This document shows, one piece after another, positions 1 through 5,149 of a stretch of DNA of 6,785 bases. The first letter of the stretch is position 1. Every line of letters begins with the position of its first letter. The notes under the pieces are model-generated. The model was not told the origin of the DNA. It made no database searches and worked only from the letters and a program-made list of their open reading frames with translations. The translations under genes and the position numbers were made by a program. Origin of the DNA: CAYNHQ01 sp964397255 (GTDB lineage Bacteria; Bdellovibrionota_G; JALEGL01; DATDPG01); NCBI GenBank assembly GCA_964397255.1, contig CAYNHQ010000016.1, positions 1-6,785 on the forward strand, read 5' to 3'.

Positions 1-210
1 GAAGAGGCTACGCCCTTGCTTCTTTCATCGACCATCTTTCCAATTTACCGGGGTCTATTATATCCGGGGGCTTGAGGTGCCCTCATCGAACGGCGGCCAG
101 AGGCTTGTCCCACATCCGGTCTAGAAGTGGCGGCCACCATGAAAATTGGTAAGAATGAGCAGACCCACTATCCGACTTAAAGAATTTAACCTTCACCTAT
201 TGGGGGCGGC
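1..210. other. Left edge without a recognisable gene
   Basis: All three + frames stop early: frame 1 at 73-75, frame 2 at 122-124 and frame 3 at 150-152. If a gene enters from the left, only its last 24 to 49 codons are here, and none of the three tails matches a family I know. The - strand holds only very short frames, for example 31 codons starting near 140. No RNA gene, repeat or convincing promoter is visible. The segment probably contains the upstream region of the gene that starts at 211. Confidence 0.5.
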
Positions 211-1197
211 GTGTTTGGGCAGAAGGAAGTGAATCAAAATTTTGCGATGGCTCTAGGTGAGTTGATGGAAAGACTTGGCTTAATAAAGGACGGCACCTCC
301 AATCCAAGGACGGGGCCAATGCTTTCTGACTGGGTGGTTATTGAATTTGCTCCAGACATCGAAAAAATTTTTAAGGGATTGTTTATTCAAAGATTGAGAG
401 ATCAATCTTATGGGGAATTAACGGACCTTTTGAAAAAGAAATATAAGATTGAACTTAGCAACGAGTTCAATAAATGGCCTTACAAAATCGAATGTTTCAG
501 ATCCCCACTTTTACCCGTCGACATTATCGTTGATCACGTTACTGGTGAGTCTACAAGTGCTTTCCGCTTTAATAATAGCATCCCAATATTCTCAAGGAAT
601 GGCGCCTCGATTGTAGAAGCCGAAGCACTTAATGAAATTGAAGAACTTTGGGGCTGCTCTCGGTTTTATTATGGGTCCCATGGTTGCGGATATGACTTTG
701 AGCACTATGATCTTCCTCGCCCTCGGCGGGAGGGAGCGCCTGAAAACGCAAATTCTCAAATCCATTTTCAATGGGGTCCCGGGTTCTCGTGGACCGGATC
801 TGAGGATGAGTTGGGAGATTTTTTACGAGCCGTATATTGGAACTTCAATCGGGGTAATTATCCAGCAACTATCCATCTTCCAATGCGTGAAATTCTACAA
901 TTTCCAAAACGGATACAGGAGGCAATGGACAAGCATGGAACTAAATATAGGTTTTCTTGCGTCGACGGGTCTTCAGAATCAGATGGAGTATCTCAAGAAC
1001 TCCCGGATAACACAGACCTGTTGAATGCCTTTCCCGTCAAGAAACAAACTTACGCTGATTGGAAGGCGAGGACGGGTGCTCGCCTAGGTATTGAAGAAGG
1101 AGATGAAGGTTGGAGGCATGTCTTTTATAACGATTGGGGTGAAATTCGCCTTTCTCTAATCCCGCTCGGCGCTCGTTTGGTTTCAAATTACCTGTGA
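211..1197 (+). CDS. Hypothetical protein of about 328 residues, family not recognised
   Basis: I do not recognise this protein. It looks soluble, with no signal peptide, membrane helix or obvious catalytic motif. The middle (residues ~150-235) is rich in Trp, Tyr, Phe and Gly, with GCSRFYYGSHGCGYDF followed by FQWGPGFSWTGSEDEL and WNFNRGNYPATIHLP. This reads as a compact beta-rich fold. The C-terminus (residues ~275-328) contains TYADWKARTGARLGIEEG and ends VSNYL. An in-frame TAA at 187-189 limits the N-terminus. The GTG at 211 is preceded by a G-rich stretch (202-206). GTG at 229 and ATG at 247 are alternatives, and an AGAAGGA sequence sits just before 229. Base use is AT-richer than in the recombinase to the right, as expected of acquired cargo. 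The next gene starts 77 bases downstream on the same strand, so the two may belong to one module. The long frame and natural amino-acid composition make it credible as a gene, but its function is unknown. Confidence 0.8.
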   Translation: MFGQKEVNQNFAMALGELMERLGLIKDGTSNPRTGPMLSDWVVIEFAPDIEKIFKGLFIQRLRDQSYGELTDLLKKKYKIELSNEFNKWPYKIECFRSPLLPVDIIVDHVTGESTSAFRFNNSIPIFSRNGASIVEAEALNEIEELWGCSRFYYGSHGCGYDFEHYDLPRPRREGAPENANSQIHFQWGPGFSWTGSEDELGDFLRAVYWNFNRGNYPATIHLPMREILQFPKRIQEAMDKHGTKYRFSCVDGSSESDGVSQELPDNTDLLNAFPVKKQTYADWKARTGARLGIEEGDEGWRHVFYNDWGEIRLSLIPLGARLVSNYL

Positions 1198-1274
1198 TCC
1201 CTTTCTATAACATATTGAATTAAATATATAAAAAAGTACTGTACCGCACGCGTAATATTGCATATATAGCATAC
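1198..1274 (+). promoter_or_regulatory. AT-rich promoter/operator region before the HTH-DUF4209 gene
   Basis: This 77-base gap is strongly AT-rich and lies directly before the ATG at 1275. No Shine-Dalgarno sequence precedes that ATG. Candidate -10 hexamers are TAATAT (1253-1258) and TATATA (1263-1268). The second would place a transcript start at or near the ATG, giving a leaderless message. Two symmetric sites could be operators: GTAC-T-GTAC (1236-1244) and TGC-ATATATA-GCA (1259-1271). The downstream protein carries an XRE-type DNA-binding domain, and self-repression from such sites is a common arrangement. No clear -35 box is present, so the exact promoter is uncertain. Confidence 0.35.
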
Positions 1275-3443
1275 ATGTCAAACCTGATTGTGCCGGCAAC
1301 GCTTAAGGCAATTCGCGCCTCGCTCAATCTTACCCAGCAACAGTTGGCGGAGAGGCTAGGGGTGTCCTTCACAACCATCAACCGGTGGGAAGGGGGCAAA
1401 ACTAAGCCTCAAAGAGCTGCCCGAAATATTATTGCGGAAATGGCATCGACCGCAGACCTAAAAGGGTACGAAGAACCACTCCAATCTGACAAAGCGGTAC
1501 TTCACAGACGAAGAACAAAAACGGAACCGAAAATCTCGTCATCTCAAGTAACCAAAAAAAATGGGGGGGTCGCTACGAAAAATGAAGACACTTATCCCGT
1601 TTCTGGAATCGCTGAACATTTTCCCCTCCTCACGATGGAGTTTGTGCGACGAGTCCCCTGGCGCACTCTCCTGAAAGGGTCGGCTTCTTCGTATCACAAT
1701 CTAGAAACCTTCTTTCGAGAGCGTTCAAGGGAGCATGGAAATCGGAAAGACGAGCCTTCTGCGCAGCTATATTCAATGATCTCCCAAATCTGTTCATTTC
1801 ATATGCGGTTAGATCGTGCAGATGAACCATTCGGCCCGCTCGTAGAGATGAGCACAGGTAGGTCGATGGTCCCAGGTGACTTGACCGAGGCCAATCTGGC
1901 TGTAATAGAAGCTTTCCGATCGGAAGTCTCCGAGCCTCTCTTGGGCGCCCGCTTAGCGGACGTTTTGTGGTTAAGAAAGCGTGACCGCTTGCAAGCACAG
2001 TGGGCGATTGACCAATATCTCAAGCTCGCGAAAGAGCGCCTTCTTGATACAGACAGGGAAACCGGTGCATGGCTCGATGGCCACAAATTTTTAAAGCGCG
2101 CCTCGCAGCTATGGATGCAACTTGGTTGTGATCAAGCTACCAAAACAACGCTTTTTGATCTTGCTCTAAGGGCATCTCGTTTGACGGAACCTGAGCCTAG
2201 AGATTTCTATCGGGTATTGACCTTACAGGTCGTTGCAGCGTTCTGCCTCTGTGACGACCCATTACAGTGGGAAGAGAAAACTCGGGAGTTCGCAACCGCG
2301 ATGCGCAGCGAAAACAATTTTAGGAAAGAGCGCGAATATATTGCCTTAGCCATTGAATTTGCAAAGTACGCCAAGAATAATATTGGGGTTAAGGAATTGC
2401 GTGAAATGGACACCGATTCATACGTTGATGAAGCACGTACCGCAAAGAATCAAGGTGGCAGTGCATTAGCTGCTTGCAATCTTTTCGCAACCGCCATTGA
2501 AGCTTGTCGAAGATTGGGCGGGCGCCGGTCACAAGTTGACGAACTCCACTCGGAAATGAACGAACTTCAAGTACTGGCAATGAAAGAGATGAAATCGCAT
2601 GTATTCAGAATCGATCTTTCCGAGCCAGCGGAACTGGCTAGACAAGCGGTCGCAAAAGTTAACGCGTTTGAAGCGATTGATGTTATCGCATCCATGGCTA
2701 AACCTAGATCTTCGGCTGTTCTTTATGCAGAGGCCGAGGCCAACGCAAAAAAGTTTGTCTTCCAGTCAATCATTTCCTCTGTCGCTTTTGATGAAAAGGG
2801 CCGAGTTGTTACGCGAACGCCACCGGTACTTGCCGAAGAAGCTGATAGCAAAAACGTCGCCCTAAAAGCCGCCGTTGTGAAGTCCGTCGTAATGGAGCAA
2901 TCCCTTAAGAGCTTAAGTATGATCGAAGCTGCGAGAGCGGAGCTGCAGCAGAAATGGACCGGCAACTCGGAACTATTCAAAGACCATGTTCACCTGAATC
3001 GATTTGTGCCAGATGGTAGGGAGAGAATTTTTGAGCGAGGACTGTACGCAGGCCTCCAAGGAGACTGGCTCACATGTTGTCATGTTTTAATACCTCAAGT
3101 TGAAAATTCTCTTCGACATCTGGTCGAGCAGGCGGGGCTTCTTGTCACACATCTTTCAACTAAGATGACACAGACAGAACACGATTTGAATACGCTCCTG
3201 TACAACGTGGACGGAGTGAAGGAGTTTTTTGGCGAAGACTTAACGCTTTCGCTGCAGGTGCTCCTCGTTGAACCCCATGGAAAAAACCTTCGAAATCGAC
3301 TGTGCCATGGGAGACTTCCAGAAACCGCTTTCGACAGCCCTGATCCAGCGAATTTTTTGTGGGCGATGACACTGTATCTCTGTCAGTTGGGACGCGCTTC
3401 GACAAGCATGTGGGTTGATAGAAAGGGGGAGGTCAAGGGATGA
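1275..3443 (+). CDS. XRE-family HTH protein with DUF7380-like and C-terminal DUF4209 (HEPN-type) domains
   Basis: This is a 722-residue multidomain protein. Residues ~8-57 form an XRE/Cro-type helix-turn-helix: helix two is TQQQLAERLGV and the recognition helix is SFTTINRWEGG. A polar Lys/Ser-rich linker follows (~60-105). Residues ~110-270 resemble DUF7380, with SAQLYSMISQIC, EPFGPL and ARLADVLWLRKRD. A helical middle leads to DUF4209 at ~575-710, recognised by VPDGRERIFERGLYAG, LIPQVENSLRHL, GEDLTLSLQVLLVEP and NLRNRLCHG. R673-N674-x3-H678 fits the R-x4-H signature of HEPN ribonucleases; the DUF4209 protein ERMARD has been predicted to be such an RNase. The likely role is a DNA-binding regulator fused to an RNA-cleaving or RNA-binding effector in the cytoplasm. 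The ATG has no Shine-Dalgarno site. Its TGA stop overlaps the next start as ATGA. I am confident of the HTH and DUF4209, less so of the middle domain and of nuclease activity. Confidence 0.88.
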   Translation: MSNLIVPATLKAIRASLNLTQQQLAERLGVSFTTINRWEGGKTKPQRAARNIIAEMASTADLKGYEEPLQSDKAVLHRRRTKTEPKISSSQVTKKNGGVATKNEDTYPVSGIAEHFPLLTMEFVRRVPWRTLLKGSASSYHNLETFFRERSREHGNRKDEPSAQLYSMISQICSFHMRLDRADEPFGPLVEMSTGRSMVPGDLTEANLAVIEAFRSEVSEPLLGARLADVLWLRKRDRLQAQWAIDQYLKLAKERLLDTDRETGAWLDGHKFLKRASQLWMQLGCDQATKTTLFDLALRASRLTEPEPRDFYRVLTLQVVAAFCLCDDPLQWEEKTREFATAMRSENNFRKEREYIALAIEFAKYAKNNIGVKELREMDTDSYVDEARTAKNQGGSALAACNLFATAIEACRRLGGRRSQVDELHSEMNELQVLAMKEMKSHVFRIDLSEPAELARQAVAKVNAFEAIDVIASMAKPRSSAVLYAEAEANAKKFVFQSIISSVAFDEKGRVVTRTPPVLAEEADSKNVALKAAVVKSVVMEQSLKSLSMIEAARAELQQKWTGNSELFKDHVHLNRFVPDGRERIFERGLYAGLQGDWLTCCHVLIPQVENSLRHLVEQAGLLVTHLSTKMTQTEHDLNTLLYNVDGVKEFFGEDLTLSLQVLLVEPHGKNLRNRLCHGRLPETAFDSPDPANFLWAMTLYLCQLGRASTSMWVDRKGEVKG
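3425..3433 (+). promoter_or_regulatory. Strong ribosome binding site for the 24-codon ORF
   Basis: GGGGGAGGT ends seven bases before the ATG at 3440, inside the last codons of the HTH-DUF4209 gene. It is the best-placed Shine-Dalgarno site in the cassette. It supports real initiation at 3440 and argues against the TTG at 3415 as a start, since that codon lies upstream of it. Confidence 0.7.
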
Positions 3444-3514
3444 ACGGAGTTCTCTGGCTTGCTCGGAATTACAATCTTCTTTCGGATTTTGCTGGAAGGA
3501 GAAAGACTCCTTAA
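3440..3514 (+). CDS. 24-residue linking ORF (leader peptide or microprotein)
   Basis: The frame reads MNGVLWLARNYNLLSDFAGRRKTP and then stops at TAA. Its ATG overlaps the TGA of the upstream gene (ATGA, 3440-3443), and its TAA overlaps the ATG of the downstream gene (TAATG, 3512-3516). A strong Shine-Dalgarno site (3425-3433) lies seven bases before the start. The codons near its end run through the hairpin at 3496-3512, which holds the only Shine-Dalgarno-like sequence for the membrane-protein gene. A ribosome translating this ORF would open that hairpin and stop on the next start codon. The simplest reading is therefore translational coupling of the membrane protein to the HTH-DUF4209 gene. 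The peptide matches nothing I know. It has a hydrophobic front half and a basic end, and it could have its own role. It may also be the remnant of a longer gene. Confidence 0.6.
   Translation: MNGVLWLARNYNLLSDFAGRRKTP
3496..3512 (+). promoter_or_regulatory. Hairpin hiding the Shine-Dalgarno site of the membrane-protein gene
   Basis: AAGGAG (3496-3501), a five-base loop AAAGA and CTCCTT (3507-3512) form a perfect six-pair stem. AAGGAG is the only good ribosome binding site before the ATG at 3514, twelve bases downstream, and it is fully paired in the stem. The stem ends one base before the ATG. Translation of the 24-codon ORF passes through the stem and would release the site. Confidence 0.55.
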
Positions 3515-4572
3515 TGTTCGATTGGGCTCAAAAGATTATTTTAGATCGAGTAGTGAAGCTTCCCTCAGCGATTCAATTTTTTATAGCCATAATAGTGGTG
3601 ACTGCAGCGGCTGCCTTAGCTCTTAGAAAAATAGTTCCCAAGAATTGGAGAGAATTAATCAGATTACGAAGCGGCAAACATCAACCTGAGAGTGGAAAAT
3701 TGCATATTGACTCGATTAATAAGCCATCGAAATCAGCTATTTTCATTGAGGAGGATGAAGCCACCATCGCTATTAGAGATTACAACAAGGTAAGAAGACT
3801 GCGTGAGGCCGAAGTTAATCGCAAAGCTAAAGACCTCCCGGAAGGAGTATACGGGTTTGCAACTGAATGGGATGTTGACCAGCACATAAATCATGAACGA
3901 TTTGACGATGAGCGATCCATCGGATTTTGGGAGCCACTTCATTTGCAGAGGGATAAGGATGAGCATCATTGTTATGAAATTCATAAAAAACTCGATGGAA
4001 CTCTTTGGTTGACTGGCTTTGCGACAAGAGAAGATGTTCAAAAATGCAAGGAACGGAACCCGGGAACTCATATTCGTATTGCTCCAAGAAAATTAGAAGG
4101 TGCCCCAAGTTTTGTTGAACTACGGGTTGATAGAATTAAAAATTGTGAAATTAGAAAAGTAATGGATCTATCAGTTCTAGATCTGGAGCTGTTTCCAGAA
4201 ACGAAGAAGGGTGCCCTGCTGGGTAACAACCAAGAAGCACCAATTGATTCTAGGGCGGGAAATGCCAAAAAGCTTTTGAAAGAGTTCATCGTTGAACTGA
4301 ATTCGCTAGCGGTTCTCCTCAGGAATGGGGACCGACCTTTATTTAGAAAAAAAATGGAAAGATGGAAAGAACGATTAGTAAGGGGCATAAAAGACGGCAT
4401 TTCCGATGTCGAAGCGAAGAAAATCGCCGAAATAGAATGCGCCCCCTCGTATCCAACTTATTTTAATATGCCTTCTGCGGAATCCATATGGGTTCGCGAC
4501 CTTCAAGGGCATCTTGAATGCCTTTTGGAGGAGCTTGAAAAGCGCCCACAAGATTTATTCTTAAACACTTGA
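3514..4572 (+). CDS. Membrane-anchored hypothetical protein, 352 residues
   Basis: A single transmembrane helix lies at residues ~18-37 (PSAIQFFIAIIVVTAAAALA). Basic residues follow it at once (RKIVPKNWRELIRLR), so the large C-terminal part should face the cytoplasm. The soluble part is charged. Residues ~85-180 contain IAIRDYNKVRRLREAEVNRK, then YGFATEWDVDQHINHERFD and KLDGTLWLTGFATREDVQKC. Residues ~245-352 are probably helical (AKKLLKEFIVELNSLAVLL; LQGHLECLLEELEKR). I recognise no family and no catalytic motif. ATG 3514 is preferred because the 24-codon ORF stops on it (TAATG) and AAGGAG precedes it. A TTG at 3415 would add 33 residues, but those codons overlap the upstream gene and its strong ribosome binding site. 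It is the last gene of the cassette. A membrane-bound partner for the putative HEPN protein is a reasonable inference, but its role is unknown. Confidence 0.82.
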   Translation: MFDWAQKIILDRVVKLPSAIQFFIAIIVVTAAAALALRKIVPKNWRELIRLRSGKHQPESGKLHIDSINKPSKSAIFIEEDEATIAIRDYNKVRRLREAEVNRKAKDLPEGVYGFATEWDVDQHINHERFDDERSIGFWEPLHLQRDKDEHHCYEIHKKLDGTLWLTGFATREDVQKCKERNPGTHIRIAPRKLEGAPSFVELRVDRIKNCEIRKVMDLSVLDLELFPETKKGALLGNNQEAPIDSRAGNAKKLLKEFIVELNSLAVLLRNGDRPLFRKKMERWKERLVRGIKDGISDVEAKKIAEIECAPSYPTYFNMPSAESIWVRDLQGHLECLLEELEKRPQDLFLNT

Positions 4573-4608
4573 GGAGGTAATGATTATTGAATTCTTAAAC
4601 CTGGAGAG

Positions 4609-4659
4609 GTGGCTCGGGCTCCTTTTGTCCCCCGGACCCCCAAAAGGAGCCCTCGCCAC
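4609..4659 (+). terminator. Large inverted repeat after the cassette, possible terminator
   Basis: GTGGCTCGGGCTCCTTTTG (4609-4627) and CAAAAGGAGCCCTCGCCAC (4641-4659) pair over 17 of 19 positions, with a two-base mismatch inside the stem and a 13-base C-rich loop. It begins 36 bases after the stop of the membrane-protein gene and is followed by ATTTTCT. The position suits a terminator for the cassette. The short, broken T-run is weak for an intrinsic terminator, so a repeat or element boundary is the alternative. Confidence 0.5.
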
Positions 4660-4863
4660 ATTTTCTGGGTGGGCTCCGATCCGTTCGGGCCGTAGGCCCG
4701 CAGGTGCAACCGGCGTGACGGGCGCCGAGGCTTTTTCGAGGCGACTGGCGCGACGGTTGCCCATCAACGGCAACGCGCGCAGAGTGGCAATCCATTTCAG
4801 ACGAGCAGTGCGAACTGCAAGCCGGGTGACAACGGCTTTATCGTTGGCGACCGGCTTGCGGCC
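4660..4863 (+). ncRNA. GC-rich hairpin cluster, candidate structured RNA or attachment-region DNA
   Basis: No credible gene is present here, but stem-loops are dense. CGGGCC-GTA-GGCCCG lies at 4686-4700. A long imperfect stem is bounded by GCAACCG (4706-4712) and CGGTTGC (4754-4760). An alternative stem is GTTGCC/GGCAAC (4757-4762 and 4770-4775). GCAGT-GCGA-ACTGC (4805-4818) has a GNRA tetraloop on the + strand. At 4818-4858, CAAGCCGG and CCGGCTTG enclose GTGA/GCGA, which can form two G-A pairs around U-G and G-C, and an inner CAACG/CGTTG stem with loop GCTTTAT. The GNRA loop and tandem G-A pairs hint at a structured RNA on the + strand. The sequence matches no RNA class I know, including tmRNA, RNase P, SRP RNA and group II domain V. 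It could equally be a DNA-level repeat or part of an element end. Confidence 0.3.
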
Positions 4864-5133
4864 TCACGATTTCTTCACTAGATTCTCAAAATAGGTTCGA
4901 AGTTTGTTCGATTTGGACCACCAATTCATACTTTGCGATTTTCGAGCCACGATGGACCACGGTAAGTTGTAAGAAAAACTCAATTTTCGATTCGAGATGG
5001 ACGGGTTCGAGCCAACTTTTTTGAAAATTTCGGAAAGTGCAGTTGGATTTTCGTGTGTGTCGCGCAGACCCGCCTGGTGGGCCGATTCCAGAAAGGCATT
5101 TTTGAATTTGTCTGTCGACTTGCGGTCGGACAT
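4864..5133 (-). pseudogene. Miniature, internally deleted serine recombinase
   Basis: This 89-codon - strand frame begins MSDRKSTDKFKN and then copies the recombinase C-terminus. Its residues 14-72 match recombinase residues 423-481 with four differences. It ends with 17 more residues (SKSNKLRTYFENLVKKS) and a TGA. Its start also resembles the recombinase start: CCGCAAGTCGACAGACA (- strand, 5125-5109) differs by one base from CCGCAAGTCCACAGACA (5171-5187), which encodes the active-site R-K-S-T-D. About 400 residues between those blocks are absent, including most of the catalytic domain, the recombinase domain and the zinc ribbon. It cannot be an active recombinase. AGGA lies seven bases before its ATG, so it could still be translated. 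It is head-to-head with the full gene, with 11 bases between start codons. A deletion derivative of a near-identical recombinase is the best reading. A retained small DNA-binding or attachment-site product is possible. Confidence 0.65.
4918..5094 (-). repeat. 177-bp inverted repeat, left arm
   Basis: This arm is the inverted counterpart of 6411-6587. I count seven mismatches and no gaps, about 96 percent identity. The 115 bases nearest the outer end (4918-5032) are identical. All seven differences lie toward the inner end. The outer end is CCACCA on the + strand (4918-4923), the same six bases that end the tRNA-Ala at the other arm. Confidence 0.92.
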
Positions 5134-5149
5134 ATTTACGTCCTATGTC
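5129..5149. promoter_or_regulatory. Palindrome between two divergent start codons
   Basis: GACATA (5129-5134) and TATGTC (5144-5149) are a perfect inverted pair spanning the short gap between the - strand ATG (5131-5133) and the + strand ATG (5145-5147). Both start codons lie inside the palindrome. A protein binding here could affect both genes. The symmetry may instead be a trace of an inverted duplication. No promoter can be assigned with confidence for either gene. Confidence 0.3.

Noticed and set aside
54..66. TATAAT box on the - strand near the left edge
   Set aside because: No -35 box lies at a usable distance and no - strand gene follows in the window.
632..1024. 130-codon + strand frame inside the first gene
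   Set aside because: It is in another frame of the 328-codon gene, without a ribosome binding site or recognisable features.
3415..3513. TTG start adding 33 residues to the membrane protein
   Set aside because: It overlaps the upstream gene and its codons run over the strong ribosome binding site for the 24-codon ORF. ATG 3514 is better placed and directly follows a possible membrane-protein start pattern.
4580..4894. 104-codon + strand frame after a GAGGAGGT site
   Set aside because: It reads straight through a 19-base inverted repeat and the hairpin cluster, and its Arg/Ala/Gly-rich translation is what GC-rich non-coding DNA gives. The ribosome site is only two bases from the ATG.
4894..4923. 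Second tRNA 3' end (GGTTCGA ... GGACCACCA) on the + strand
   Set aside because: The distance from TTCGA to CCA is five bases too long, and no matching T stem or acceptor strand is present. The CCACCA belongs to the 177-bp repeat.
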